64,000 nt of DNA, taken from the NCBI GenBank assembly GCA_030949945.1, contig JAUZRZ010000062.1:20016-84015 (forward strand), in the 5' to 3' direction. A program made the position numbers and the translations under genes. Positions 48,032 through 58,298 of this stretch are shown piece by piece (within the stretch, counting starts at the first letter, position 1; each line of letters starts with the position of its first letter). This DNA comes from Sulfurimonas sp. (GTDB taxonomy: Bacteria > Campylobacterota > Campylobacteria > Campylobacterales > Sulfurimonadaceae). The notes under the pieces are model-generated. The model made no database searches and was not told the DNA's origin. It was given only the letters and a program-made list of their open reading frames with translations.

Positions 48032-50830
48032 GTGCTTTCTCGTCAGTTTGTGTTTTACTGGAATCTAAACCTGTCGATACAATTACCTCTTCACAGCGTT
48101 TACAAGCACACTCTTCTTTCTTAGACTGAAATTTCCAACATCTTGGACATTTGTAGGCAGTTGCTTTTGCAACTGTAAATGTATCTGCATCTACTTTAAA
48201 GCTACCAAGTATCTCTTCTTCTACTTGATCTTCAAAAACACCAGATACAACGAACCAATCCTCTGCATCAGTTGCATTCATATCTAAGGTAGTTTTTGAT
48301 TCAGTATATATAATGAGTTCTAAAGTACTCTTGATAATTTTTCTTTTTTGAGTCCATCTACAACTGAACCAAACCCTTCGCGTGCTTGAGTCATATACTC
48401 AGCATCGAATGCTAATTCACCAGCAGTGATAGGTTCGTAAACAAGGTCAAATATTGACTCAGCATCACCCTTAATAATAACTGGTGCATGCTCTATAATC
48501 TCATCACAAGTATATGTTAAAACAGGAGCCATAAGAAGTAAAAGAGACTTTGTAATCATACTCATAGCACTCTGACTTGCTTTGCGTCTTGGGTCGTTTT
48601 TCGCATTACAATAAAGAGAATCTTTTGTCATATCTATATACATACCACTTAACTCATTTGCTATAAAGTTGTTAAGTGTACTCATACCCTGAACAAAGTT
48701 ATACTCACCAAATGATGTATGAACTTGTGCAAAAACATTTTGTGCTACATTGAGTATCCACTTGTCTAACTCACCCATCTCTTCATAAGGAGTAAGAGAT
48801 TCTAAGTCATTAATATTTGCAAGCATAATTCTAAAAGTATTTCTTAGTTTACGATAGTTCTCGCTTATCTGCTTTAAAATCCCTTGAGAGATTTTTAAGT
48901 CACCTTGGTAATCACTTGAAGCTACCCATAAACGCAGTATCTCACTTCCATACTCTTTTAAAATTTTATCTGGAGCGATAACATTGCCCTTAGACTTAGA
49001 CATCTTTTCGCCCTTGTCGTCAACTGTAAAACCATGTGTTAAAACAGCTTTATAAGGTGCTTTATGCTCAACTGCAGATGAGAGGAAAAGTGAAGACTGA
49101 AACCAACCACGATGCTGGTCAGAGCCTTCTACATATAAGTCTGCTTGGTATTCACCTGCATCATAGTTACGAGATTTAAGCACAGAGTTCCAAGTTGATC
49201 CTGAGTCAAACCATACATCTAAAATATCAGTTACTTTTTCTACTTCATCTGCCTTGTAACCAGCACCAGGGTAGAGGAGGTGTTCTATTGGCATAGAGTA
49301 CCAAGCATCACTTCCTTGCATTTCAAAAATCATAGCAACATAGTTTAAAACTTTCTCATCAAAGATAACTTTCCCTGTATCTTTTACTCTAAAAAATGCT
49401 ATAGGAACACCCCAGTCACGTTGACGGCTAATACACCAATCAGGACGGTTCTCAACCATAGATGTAAGTCTATTTCTTCCAGTCTCAGGTATAAACATTG
49501 TTTTTTCTATTTCACTGAGTGCAATATTTCTAAGTGTTGTATCTTGACCTTCAGGTTTTTCATCTACAGAGATAAACCATTGTCTTGTTGCTCGAAAGAT
49601 AAGTGGAGTATGTGAACGCCAGCAGTGAGGATACGAGTGAGTAAATTTACTTACTTTAAGAACAGCATCTCCCATTAGTTCGATTAAATCATCATTTGAT
49701 TTAAAGATATGGCGACCTACAAACTCCTCTGCATTTGGAATAAGCTTCTCTTTAACTATCGTATCATCAAAGCAACCTGTTTCATCTACTGGCATTAGAA
49801 CTTCTAAATCATTCACAAGACCAACACGGTAGTCATCTTCACCATGCCCAGGAGCAGTATGAACACATCCTGTACCACTATCCATAAGAACATGTGTACC
49901 TGTTACTATTTTTGAATTACGACCATTAAGAGGATTTATCGCATTTTGACCAGTGAGTTCAAACTCTTGAATTTTACGTTCAATACGACCTTTGACAACT
50001 CCTTGTTCGTATAAAGTGTCATAGAGTGCCTCTGCTATTATATATCCATCACTAGTAATGATATAGTCCTCTGTTGGATGTATTGAAATTCCAGTATTAG
50101 CTGGAATTGTCCATGGTGTTGTTGTCCAAATTATAAGTGCAGCATTGGGGAAATTATTAAATTTTTTCCATTCATCATTCATCTCAAATGCGATATAAAT
50201 AGAGTGAGACTCTTTGTCTTCGTACTCAACTTCAGCTTCAGCAAGAGCGGTTCTCTCAGCCCAAGACCAAAAAACAGGTTTAGAACGTTCTATTAAAAGA
50301 CCTTTTTTAGCTACACTACAAAGTGTACGGAAGATATTTGCTTCAAATCTATAGTCCATTGTCACATAAGGTTTATTCCAATCAGCGATAATTCCAAGAG
50401 TTTTAAACTCCTCTTTTTGAATATCTACAAATTTTGCAGCATGCTCACGACAAAGCTTACGAATCTCGTGTGTCTCAAGTAACTCTTTTTTCTTCTTTCC
50501 ACCAAGTTTTTTTTCAACTTGTTGTTCTATTGGAAGACCATGACAATCCCAACCTGGAGTAAAACGCACAGATTTACCATTAAAATAGTTATGTTTTATG
50601 ATGATGTCTTTGAGTACTTTGTTAAGAGCATGACCGATGTGAATATGACCGTTGGCATAAGGAGGTCCATCATGAAGTGTGAATTTAGGAGCATCTTTAC
50701 GGTTTGCTTTCATCTTTTCGTAAACTTTTTGGGCATCCCAAGCAGCATAACGTTTAGGTTCGTTGTTTATTAAGTTTCCGCGCATTGCAAAACTTGTAGT
50801 TGGTAATAATAGTGTGTCTTTATAATCCAT
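48024..50830 (-). CDS. ileS: isoleucyl-tRNA synthetase, split by one frameshift
   Basis: Charges tRNA-Ile. HIGH motif PPYANGHIHIGHAL, editing domain with TTPWTIPANTG and HTAPGHGEDDY, KMSKS loop GEKMSKSKGNV, anticodon-binding region, and C-terminal zinc site CPRCWKF...CKRCEEV. One base is missing near 48331 (TCAAGAGT for TCAAAGAGT), cutting off the last 110 residues; restoring it gives LSKSTLELIIYTESK. Corrected length 935 aa, standard for bacterial IleRS. Being essential, the gene is probably whole in the organism. Confidence 0.95.
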
Positions 50831-50897
50831 ATAAGCCCCATAATAGTATGTAGAATTTTTTGGATTATATTTAGTCCAGTAAAATACCCATTTCAGT

Positions 50898-50992
50898 GAA
50901 TAAAGAGAGTTCTAGTTTTAGGCACATTTTCGCAGTACTAGCCGTAGCTAATTCAAGAAGATGTAACGACGAAATAGGACTCTCTTTTATTC
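50898..50992. repeat. intergenic long-range inverted repeat between ileS and the cinA-like gene
   Basis: Arms GAATAAAGAGAGTTCT at 50898-50913 and its near-complement at 50976-50992 (one bulge, one mismatch) enclose about 62 bases. Divergent genes lie on both sides, so neither needs a terminator here. It resembles REP/palindromic spacer sequence. Confidence 0.5.
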
Positions 50993-51002
50993 GCCCGAAG
51001 GG

Positions 51003-51041
51003 AATATTAAAAAAAGGACTACCAGTACTTTTTTTGATATT
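51003..51041. repeat. A/T-tract hairpin upstream of the cinA-like gene
   Basis: Arms at 51003-51016 and 51028-51041 (AATATTAAAAAAAG and its complement) pair at 13 of 14 positions around an 11-base loop. It could act as a terminator for a transcript coming from either side, or as a bent-DNA element. The cinA-like start is 70 bases downstream. Confidence 0.4.
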
Positions 51042-51110
51042 CTGAAGTTGGTGTTATTTTTGACTAAGGACTTGTATATCAAAAACTACTAAAAGTGATA
51101 TAATGAGCTT

Positions 51111-52199
51111 ATGAAATTACATTTAATATTTATTGGAAATCAGTTCGTTTACAACCGTTCTTTAAAAGAATATGTCTTGCGTCGCATTGAGAATGAGAGT
51201 CTGTTTATAAGTTTTACTACATACTTTAAGAGTAATGACAACTCACTTTTTCTTTACTTAGAAGAGAGACTTAATAGTTGTGATAAAATTATCATCATTA
51301 CAAGTAAAAAGAACTTTTCAACCATTGGCAAACTAATATGTACAGTTACGAGTGATAATCAAGTTTTAAATGCTGATATGCTTATTCCCCAAAAAGCATC
51401 ACTCTTTGAACCAAGGTCATATCTTTTAGAGTACAACAACACTATTGTAAATGTTATGCAGATTGATGAGGGTGAGTTAATGCCTCAAGTTTTGATGCCA
51501 TCGAATGAAACGCAGGCAACTGTATATGTTGTAGAAGAAAAAGAAGATATGCTTGTAACTGTTTTAACTCCAATCGCACAGATGTATGAAGTAAGCTTTA
51601 GTGTAACTCAAGAGGTAGAAGGTTTCTCACGAATAGATATATCATCTAAACGATATGGAGAGATAAGTAAGTTTATTTATGGAGCAAAAAAACTTTTACC
51701 AAAAAAACTTATAGTATCTGCAAACATAATTACATATATTATTGAAAAGTTATCAAGTGTAGGTAAAAAAGTGAGTTTTGCAGAGAGTTGTACTGGTGGT
51801 CTTCTCGCTTATTACTTTACACAAGAGAATGGTGCATCAAAAATTCTTGATGGTTCACTTGTCACATACTCAAATGACTTAAAAGAAAATTGGCTAGCTG
51901 TTTCAAACCAGACACTTCGTGCGTATGGTGCGGTGAGTGCTAATGTTGTAGAGGAGATGAGTGAGGGTGTGATGAATGTCAGTAGTGCTGACTATACTAT
52001 CTCTATCAGTGGAATAGCAGGAGATGGTGGCGGTAGTATTGAGAAGCCAGTAGGAACTGTATATATAGGTGTTAGAAGTAAATCAGAACATCTGCAAGTG
52101 CATTTACTCCTTCATGGGGATAGAAATTATATACAGCATCAGAGTGCACTTTATGCAATAAAAATGCTTCTTCTCATTGATAAAGAGACATTTTTCTAA
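51111..52199 (+). CDS. CinA-like protein with C-terminal nicotinamide-nucleotide amidase domain
   Basis: 362 aa. The C-terminal domain (about 205-355) is clearly CinA/PncC: VSFAESCTGGLLAYYFT, GSLVTYSNDLKENWL, GAVSANVVEEM, ISGIAGDGGGS and KPVGTVYIG. It deamidates NMN in pyridine-nucleotide salvage. The first 200 residues (IFIGNQFVYN start) occupy the MoaB-like domain position but keep little of its signature. CinA was named for competence induction elsewhere; a link to the transformation genes in this window is only suggestive. Confidence 0.85.
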   Translation: MKLHLIFIGNQFVYNRSLKEYVLRRIENESLFISFTTYFKSNDNSLFLYLEERLNSCDKIIIITSKKNFSTIGKLICTVTSDNQVLNADMLIPQKASLFEPRSYLLEYNNTIVNVMQIDEGELMPQVLMPSNETQATVYVVEEKEDMLVTVLTPIAQMYEVSFSVTQEVEGFSRIDISSKRYGEISKFIYGAKKLLPKKLIVSANIITYIIEKLSSVGKKVSFAESCTGGLLAYYFTQENGASKILDGSLVTYSNDLKENWLAVSNQTLRAYGAVSANVVEEMSEGVMNVSSADYTISISGIAGDGGGSIEKPVGTVYIGVRSKSEHLQVHLLLHGDRNYIQHQSALYAIKMLLLIDKETFF

Positions 52200-52274
52200 A
52201 TTTGTGCCAAAACATCTTGACATCTAAGACCTATTTGTCTATAATTTCGACCTCTTAACATTAAGAGGCAAAAT

Positions 52275-52350
52275 GTCTTGTTAGCTCAGCTGGTAGAGCA
52301 CGTCACTTTTAATGATGTGGCCGATGGTTCGAATCCATCACAGGACACCA
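52275..52350 (+). tRNA. tRNA-Lys (UUU)
   Basis: 76 bases with encoded CCA. Acceptor GTCTTGT pairs with ACAGGAC; anticodon stem CGTCA/TGATG encloses loop CTTTTAA, anticodon TTT; T-loop GGTTCGAATCC. First of six tRNA genes. Confidence 0.95.
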
Positions 52351-52450
52351 TTTTAAACTAAAATTGATTTTTTCTTAATCAAGGAAATTTTTTATGAATT
52401 ATACTAATAGTATATGAATAAATTTTTGACGAAGAGTAAGGAATAAATAT

Positions 52451-52527
52451 GCGGTGGTAGCTCAGTTGGTTAGAGTACCTGCCTGTCACGCAGGGTGTCG
52501 AGGGTTCGAGTCCCTTCCACCGCGCCA
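52451..52527 (+). tRNA. tRNA-Asp (GUC), copy 1
   Basis: 77 bases with encoded CCA. Acceptor GCGGTGG/CCACCGC; anticodon stem CCTGC/GCAGG with loop CTGTCAC, anticodon GTC. Identical in sequence to the second copy at 53109. Confidence 0.95.
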
Positions 52528-52540
52528 TTTTTTTTGTTTA

Positions 52541-52601
52541 TTTGCACTGAAGCTTTTGACTCAGATACTTGATGTATCTTTCACCAAAACCTTAAGCACA
52601 A
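52541..52601. repeat. palindromic spacer repeat, copy 1
   Basis: Starts TTTGCACTGAAGC and ends GCACAA; the outer halves pair imperfectly (GCACTGAAGCTTTTG with CAAAACCTTAAGCAC) and the centre has GATAC...GTATC. The same layout and end sequences recur at 52899-52957. A following A/T hairpin (52604-52613 with 52627-52636) adds to it. Confidence 0.55.
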
Positions 52602-52713
52602 CTAAATCAAAAAAACTTTTAGTTTATTTTTGATTTTAATCTAGGAATGACTGAACGAGGTATACTTTAAGTATCCGAATGAAGAAATGACGACGAGTAA
52701 AACAAAAAGAGAT

Positions 52714-52789
52714 GGGCGCTTAGCTCAGTTGGTAGAGCGCTACCCTTACAAGGTAGATGTCACTGGTTCGAGTCCAGTAGTGCCCACCA
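52714..52789 (+). tRNA. tRNA-Val (UAC), copy 1
   Basis: 76 bases with CCA. Acceptor GGGCGCT/AGTGCCC; anticodon stem CTACC/GGTAG, loop CTTACAA, anticodon TAC. Confidence 0.95.
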
Positions 52790-52812
52790 TTTAGATTTTA
52801 CAAGTTTTAAAT

Positions 52813-52888
52813 GGGCGTTTAGCTCAGTTGGTAGAGCGCTACCCTTACAAGGTAGATGTCACTGGTTCGAGTCCAGTAATGCCCACCA
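52813..52888 (+). tRNA. tRNA-Val (UAC), copy 2
   Basis: 76 bases. Differs from copy 1 only at a compensated acceptor-stem pair: GGGCGTT/AATGCCC instead of GGGCGCT/AGTGCCC (C-G changed to T-A). The stem is preserved, so this is a functional duplicate 23 bases downstream. Confidence 0.95.
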
Positions 52889-52898
52889 TTTTGATTAT

Positions 52899-52957
52899 TT
52901 GCACTTCAGCTTTAAGCTTACATACTAGCGTATGCTTCACTTAAAACTTCTGCACAA
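52899..52957. repeat. palindromic spacer repeat, copy 2
   Basis: TTGCACTTCAGCTTTAAG pairs with its near-complement ending CTTCTGCACAA, with central CATAC...GTATG. Same family as 52541-52601, with shared flanks GCACAACTAA(A/T)TCAAAA. Both copies fill tRNA spacers, suggesting a dispersed REP-like unit or an RNA-processing hairpin. Confidence 0.55.
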
Positions 52958-53006
52958 CTAATTCAAAATTATTACATTGACAACCTTTTGTTTATGAAAG
53001 TATTGT

Positions 53007-53082
53007 GACCCTTTCGTCTAGTGGCCAAGGACACTATCACTTCATGGTAGGAACAGAGGTTCAAATCCTTTAGGGGTCGCCA
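53007..53082 (+). tRNA. tRNA-Glu (UUC)
   Basis: 76 bases with CCA. Acceptor GACCCTT/TAGGGGTC-type pairing; anticodon stem CTATC/GGTAG, loop ACTTCAT, anticodon TTC; T-arm GAGGTTCAAATCCTT. Confidence 0.9.
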
Positions 53083-53108
53083 CTTAATTTGGTGTTTTAC
53101 TTATATGC

Positions 53109-53185
53109 GCGGTGGTAGCTCAGTTGGTTAGAGTACCTGCCTGTCACGCAGGGTGTCGAGGGTTCGAGTCCCTTCCACCGCGCCA
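53109..53185 (+). tRNA. tRNA-Asp (GUC), copy 2
   Basis: 77 bases, same sequence as the copy at 52451. Anticodon GTC. Last gene of the cluster; the next gene is convergent. Confidence 0.95.
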
Positions 53186-53203
53186 CTTCAACCTACAATT
53201 TTC

Positions 53204-53623
53204 TTATTGAAATAATTCATTTAAAATATTTTCATCTTCTATCCTAGAATAAGCATTCTCTTTTATTGCAGCAAGTATCTGTGTAAGCCTATTAAGAACA
53301 ATAGTAGCTGATTGTGTAACATCAAATGTATCTAATGCGATACAAGATTTTTCATTACCGAGATGTTTATCCAGATAAAGTATGAGGTTTTGGGATGCTT
53401 TAAAAGCACCACTTGGCTCAGTAAAGGTATAGTTTATAAAGTAATGATTATCATCAATCTGTAGAAGATGGTCAGATACTCTCATATATTTACCTAAGTC
53501 ACTTACTGTGAGTTCACCCTCAAAGTATAAAATAGCAAATGTAGATACAGCTTTATATCTTTTAGCTGTGTAGTAAGCTTTTGCAATCTCAATTTCAAGC
53601 CTATTTCTTATATATTTATCCAT
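53204..53623 (-). CDS. conserved hypothetical protein (139 aa)
   Basis: Soluble, no signal peptide. Pattern: helical start (NRLEIEIAKAYYTAKRYK), then AVSTFAILYFEGELT and YMRVSDHLLQIDDNHYFINYTF strands, and a C-terminal helical part. The strand layout is slightly like a degenerate GGDEF fold, but no active-site motif is present. It is upstream-coupled to rodA in the same direction (11-base gap). No family recognised. Confidence 0.6.
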   Translation of the reverse strand: MDKYIRNRLEIEIAKAYYTAKRYKAVSTFAILYFEGELTVSDLGKYMRVSDHLLQIDDNHYFINYTFTEPSGAFKASQNLILYLDKHLGNEKSCIALDTFDVTQSATIVLNRLTQILAAIKENAYSRIEDENILNELFQ

Positions 53624-53634
53624 TTGTATCTCCT

Positions 53635-54747
53635 TTAGAGAAAACTTTTAGTACCACGGTTATCATACATATCTCTATATCGAAATGTTAAGAGGTTTTG
53701 CATGATAGCAAACAGGACCATAAAGTTTAAAAAACTACTCCCTCCATAACTAAACATGGGCAGGGGTACTCCAACCACTGGAGCATATCCTATAGTCATA
53801 GAAATATTAACCCCCATATAGATAAAGATCATAAAACTAATAGAGGCACTTACAACTTTAATATAGTAGTCTTTGTTAAATATAGCAAGACTAAGTAGAT
53901 GCATAATAAGAATTGCATATGTCATAATAAGTGCTAATGCTCCCATAAAACCTGTTCTCTCCACTACAAAAGCAAAGATAAAATCACTTGTAGCAATAGG
54001 CAAAAACTTCATCTGCGTTTGTGTCGCCTCTTCCTTTTTCTTCCCAGTCCAACCGCCTGAACCGATTGCAATAATAGACTGTTGCACATGATATGATGGC
54101 TTTTCGCTTAAAAAATCATTAATACGTACTTTTTGGTAATCATGTAGTATAAAATTATAAGCGATAGGGATAAAGAGAATTGCACTTATAGCAATTGTAG
54201 CCATAATTTTCCAGTAGATACCTACAAAAAACAAAACACCATAACCTATAAGTAAAAGAACTAAGGCAGTTCCAAGGTCTGGCTCTTTTGCAATGAGAAA
54301 AAATGGTAGTAGTATATAAAAACTTAGTTTTGCAAACTCTTTAAGTCTATAGCCCTCTGGTGGAGGTGGAAGTTTATTTATAAGGTAGGCGAGCATAAGA
54401 ATAAGAGCTGGTTTGACAAACTCTGATGGCTGAATGGTAGTATGGATAAATGGAATTTCTATCCATCTTTGTGCACCAAGTCTAGCATGTCCAAAAAATT
54501 CAACACCCAAAAGTAAAGCAATATTTGCCCAATAAATCATAGGAATAAGCCATGACATGCGTCTAATAGGAAGGAAAAACACAAGTAAAAATACAAAAGA
54601 AGCGACACCAACATAGGCGAGTTGCTTTTGTGCAAGTGCAGGAACTGCTTCTCCTATAAGAAAGTGCGAGCCAATGACCAAAGGAATGATAAGAATGATA
54701 GAAAAAAAGTCAAATTGTGTTAAAATACTCTTATCAAATCTCCACAA
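53635..54747 (-). CDS. rodA: RodA, FtsW/RodA/SpoVE-family peptidoglycan polymerase
   Basis: 370 aa, about 10 membrane spans. Blocks: GHARLGAQRWIEIPF, IQPSEFVKPALILMLAYL, AKEPDLGTALVLLLIGYG and the C-terminal VGVPLPMFSYGGSSFL; these are the SEDS family signatures. RodA polymerises lateral-wall glycan strands with a class B PBP, setting rod shape. It is divergent from rluD with a 56-base gap. Confidence 0.94.
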   Translation of the reverse strand: MWRFDKSILTQFDFFSIILIIPLVIGSHFLIGEAVPALAQKQLAYVGVASFVFLLVFFLPIRRMSWLIPMIYWANIALLLGVEFFGHARLGAQRWIEIPFIHTTIQPSEFVKPALILMLAYLINKLPPPPEGYRLKEFAKLSFYILLPFFLIAKEPDLGTALVLLLIGYGVLFFVGIYWKIMATIAISAILFIPIAYNFILHDYQKVRINDFLSEKPSYHVQQSIIAIGSGGWTGKKKEEATQTQMKFLPIATSDFIFAFVVERTGFMGALALIMTYAILIMHLLSLAIFNKDYYIKVVSASISFMIFIYMGVNISMTIGYAPVVGVPLPMFSYGGSSFLNFMVLFAIMQNLLTFRYRDMYDNRGTKSFL

Positions 54748-54803
54748 GTTTATAACTCCAAAAATAAATTAGAAGAATTGTATCATAAAGGTAGCTAAAA
54801 GAA

Positions 54804-55775
54804 ATGAAAATAGAAAAATATATATGTCAAAACCCAGAGAGATTAGATACATTCCTCTCTAAAGAAATAGGGCAGACTCGCTCTCAAATTGCAGGTCTTA
54901 TTAAAGCTAAATGTGTTTGGGTAGATGAAAAACAAGTAGCCAGACCGGGTGTAAAACTTAAAAATGCTCAAGAAGTAACAGTAAAATTTCCAGAAGCAAA
55001 AATAGAAGAAGCATTAGAAGTTGACTTTGATGTTGAAGTTCTTTACGAAGATGATGATCTTTTAGTTATAAATAAACCAAGTGGTCTTACGGTGCACCCA
55101 GCCCCTAGTGTAAAAGATGCTACTTTAGTAGATTGGCTCAAACACAAAGGAATTAGACTCTCAACTATCAGTGGAGAAGAACGAAACGGAATAGTTCACC
55201 GTTTAGATAAGGGAACTTCAGGAACTATGGTTGTAGCAAAAAACAATGATGCTCATGAGTTTTTATCAGCACAGCTTAAAGATAAAAGTATGGGACGTTA
55301 CTATATAGCAGTTTTAAATCCCCCACTTAAAGAAGATATAACTACTATAGAGGGAAATATAGGTCGTAGTGCCCACAATCGCTTAAAAATGTCATGTGGA
55401 CTAGAGCATACAAAAAATGCAAAAACTATGTTCAAACAACTTGCCCTAAGCACAGATGAGAAAAACCAACTTGTTGCTTGTAAACTCTTTACTGGTAGAA
55501 CGCATCAGATTCGTGTGCATTTAGAGACAATAAACCGCCATATAATAGGTGATCATATCTACGGACTTAGTCCAAAAGTGGAGAAGGCGGAACGTATTTT
55601 GCTACATGCTTATATGATTTATTTTGTACATCCTACTACTAAAGAAGTGATGACATTTAGTGCAGATTTTGACACATATATGAAAAATGAAATTGATAAA
55701 AAATTTAATTTGGAGAGTTTAAATGAAGTTATGCAGAGTAGTTATATCGCTCACTCTTTCACTACTAATTCTTAG
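54804..55775 (+). CDS. rluD: RluD-type 23S rRNA pseudouridine synthase
   Basis: 323 aa. N-terminal S4 domain (RLDTFLSKEIGQTRSQIAGL), then the catalytic block GIVHRLDKGTSGTMVVAKN with the nucleophile Asp, and C-terminal FTGRTHQIRVHLE. Makes pseudouridines in 23S rRNA. Its end overlaps the FN3 lipoprotein start by 53 bases, as in the syntenic Helicobacter locus (HP0745-HP0746, from memory). Confidence 0.92.
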   Translation: MKIEKYICQNPERLDTFLSKEIGQTRSQIAGLIKAKCVWVDEKQVARPGVKLKNAQEVTVKFPEAKIEEALEVDFDVEVLYEDDDLLVINKPSGLTVHPAPSVKDATLVDWLKHKGIRLSTISGEERNGIVHRLDKGTSGTMVVAKNNDAHEFLSAQLKDKSMGRYYIAVLNPPLKEDITTIEGNIGRSAHNRLKMSCGLEHTKNAKTMFKQLALSTDEKNQLVACKLFTGRTHQIRVHLETINRHIIGDHIYGLSPKVEKAERILLHAYMIYFVHPTTKEVMTFSADFDTYMKNEIDKKFNLESLNEVMQSSYIAHSFTTNS

Positions 55776-57126
55776 TGGATGTGGAAGCAGACCAAAACCC
55801 GCAAATAGAGAGAGTGCAGTTTTAGATCAAACACTTCCTTTAGTTACTTTAACAAAAAAGGGTGTGATTGTTGGAACAAAGAGTGTTGCTTTTGAGTGGA
55901 ATAGTATTACAAATCCTAAAGTAAAAGGGATTTATGTTTACAAAAAGAGCCCAAATGTTGAGGGTGCAAGTGTTAAGGAAGAAAGTAAGCTAAAATACTA
56001 CACTACAATAAATAATAGGTTCTCAACACATTATGTTGATACTAATGTTAAAGCAGACACAAGATATGTATATGCTTTTAAAACATTTACGGAGAATGCT
56101 GAGGGTCCAATCTCAAAGAAAATAGTTGTTAATACACTTCCCGTAATTGAGTCAGTGTCGTGGATACATAGTATTACAGGTATGCCAAGAGTTGCTAAAA
56201 TCATCTGGAGACCACACACAAATCAAAAAGTAAAAGCTTATATAATTGAGCGAAAAACACTCCAAGATGAGAAGTGGGAAGAACTAGATACAATAGAGGG
56301 GCGACTTAATGCTGAGTATATAGATGAAGAGTTAAAAGATAACTTTGTGTACATGTATAGACTTCGAGCGATTACTTATGATGGGATAGTCTCAACACCA
56401 TCTGTTATAGTAAAAGTAGTAACAAAAGCCTTACCAAAACCAATTACAAATCTAAACGCAACAAAAAATTTGCCAAATAAGATTAAGTTAACTTGGGATG
56501 AGTCTGTGCAAAAAGATTTTGCACTTTACTATCTCTATCGCAGTGAAAATATAGATGGTGGGTATGAGCTTATTGCAAAACTTCATAATAATGTTTTTAT
56601 AGATAAAATCAAAGAACATGCAAAAAGCTACTTTTATAGAGTAAGTGCTGTAGATAAAGATGGTTTAGAGAGTCTAAATGAGCAAACTACTATTTTAGGT
56701 ATGACATTAACGCCTCCTCTTGCACCTGCTATAGTCGAAGCTAAACGTGTTGGGGCGAGTATTGAGATTTATTGGAGTAAGAGTGATCCTCGTTCTGTAA
56801 GTTTTACTGTACTAAAAACAACTAAAAAAGGGTGGTTTGATGAGAGCACCAAAGAGTTTAGAGGTATAAAAGCTAATAAGTTTATAGATACAAGTATTGA
56901 GGCTGGTAGTACTTACTCTTATGTTGTTTACTCTGTGGATAAGAATGGTATTAAGTCAGATAAAAGTGCTATGGTTAAAATAGTTATACCGGAGACAGAT
57001 AAGTTAGTAGCAGTTGCTAAAGAGGCAAAAGTTAAAGAAGAAAAAGTAAAAGCAAAAGAGGAACAAGTGCAGATACAATCTACTATTGTAGCTCCTAGTG
57101 TAGATTTAGATATGAGTGGTCTGTAA
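55723..57126 (+). CDS. fibronectin type III domain lipoprotein
   Basis: 467 aa. Signal peptide with lipobox LILSGCG (Cys20), then at least three FN3-like modules: [60 protein letters not shown] and [19 protein letters not shown]. The C-terminus is Lys/Glu-rich. Probably periplasmic or outer-membrane and linked to FtsEX function by position. The stop overlaps the trmB start. Confidence 0.82.
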   Translation: MKLCRVVISLTLSLLILSGCGSRPKPANRESAVLDQTLPLVTLTKKGVIVGTKSVAFEWNSITNPKVKGIYVYKKSPNVEGASVKEESKLKYYTTINNRFSTHYVDTNVKADTRYVYAFKTFTENAEGPISKKIVVNTLPVIESVSWIHSITGMPRVAKIIWRPHTNQKVKAYIIERKTLQDEKWEELDTIEGRLNAEYIDEELKDNFVYMYRLRAITYDGIVSTPSVIVKVVTKALPKPITNLNATKNLPNKIKLTWDESVQKDFALYYLYRSENIDGGYELIAKLHNNVFIDKIKEHAKSYFYRVSAVDKDGLESLNEQTTILGMTLTPPLAPAIVEAKRVGASIEIYWSKSDPRSVSFTVLKTTKKGWFDESTKEFRGIKANKFIDTSIEAGSTYSYVVYSVDKNGIKSDKSAMVKIVIPETDKLVAVAKEAKVKEEKVKAKEEQVQIQSTIVAPSVDLDMSGL

Positions 57127-58298
57127 TGCCTCATTTACATATAGAAAAATTCAAAGAAATATCTTATCCATCTTCGCATAATGAAGTGGCATTTAACTTT
57201 TCTGCTACTAATGCAAATGCAGTGAATGAAAAGCTAATTTCTGTAACTGTTGAGAATGAAGATTTTTTTCTTTTAGTCAAAGAAGAGGATGATAGAAGCC
57301 TACTTAAAACAGATAAACTGACACGTCCAGCATCTATACATAATGTGCATAAAGCACTTAATGCTTATGCCCAGCATGCAGGCTTAAATGTGTTAGCATC
57401 AAATGTTTTAAGTGGTGCTAAAAATGAACATCTTCAAAAAGTAACAGCTTTAAAAAAGATAGAATACTTTGCACAAGAGTTTCCAGTTGATAGAGAAGTC
57501 CGTGTTGAGGTAGGTTTTGGTTCAGGTCGTCACCTACTTCATCAAGCAGCTGGGAATCCAGATATACTTTTTATAGGGATTGAAATTCATCGTCCTTCAA
57601 TAGAACAAGTACTCAAACAAGTCGCTATTCAAGAGCTTGATAACTTACTTGTTTTGGATTATGATGCGAGACTTTTTATGGAGCTTATTCCATCAAATAT
57701 TGTTGGAAAAGTATATGTTCACTTTCCTGTACCGTGGGATAAAAAACCTCACCGTAGAGTTATCAGTACTTCTTTTATAGAAGAAGCAAGACGTGTTTTA
57801 AAAGTAGATGGAAGATTAGAACTTCGCACAGATAGTGAGAACTACTATGCTTACTCTTATGAAACTTTTATAGCTTTTAATAAAACTGTTCTACATATAA
57901 ATAAAAACAAAGATATAGCTATCGTTTCAAAGTATGAAGATAGATGGCGTAAGATGGAAAAAAATATTTATGATGTAACGATGATAAATGAAGAGGAGTC
58001 TGAACCTTTAAGTATAGAAGGTTCATTTGAATTTTCAAAAGAGAAAGCCTCGTTTGAGAAGCTTTTAAAACTTCATAAAACGACAGAGCGATTTGAGAGT
58101 GGATTTATTCACTTTGAACGTGCATATACTCTTGATGATGGTATAATGTTACGGCTTTCAATGGGAAGCTTTGATAGACCAGAGCATCTGTATCTGATTA
58201 TAAAAGAAGATAGTGTCTCTTACTATCCCGACTTACCACTTAAATCAAAAAGCAATTTGAGAGCACATAAAAATTTAGATAAGGTCTTAAATGGATAA
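57126..58298 (+). CDS. trmB: tRNA (guanine-N7-)-methyltransferase
   Basis: 390 aa. SAM motif [15 protein letters not shown], then [34 protein letters not shown] and [13 protein letters not shown]. Epsilonproteobacterial TrmB proteins have an extra N-terminal domain (1-110 here) and a C-terminal extension, which explains the length above the usual 240. Methylates G46 of tRNA. Overlaps ftsE by 8 bases. Confidence 0.92.
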   Translation: MPHLHIEKFKEISYPSSHNEVAFNFSATNANAVNEKLISVTVENEDFFLLVKEEDDRSLLKTDKLTRPASIHNVHKALNAYAQHAGLNVLASNVLSGAKNEHLQKVTALKKIEYFAQEFPVDREVRVEVGFGSGRHLLHQAAGNPDILFIGIEIHRPSIEQVLKQVAIQELDNLLVLDYDARLFMELIPSNIVGKVYVHFPVPWDKKPHRRVISTSFIEEARRVLKVDGRLELRTDSENYYAYSYETFIAFNKTVLHINKNKDIAIVSKYEDRWRKMEKNIYDVTMINEEESEPLSIEGSFEFSKEKASFEKLLKLHKTTERFESGFIHFERAYTLDDGIMLRLSMGSFDRPEHLYLIIKEDSVSYYPDLPLKSKSNLRAHKNLDKVLNG

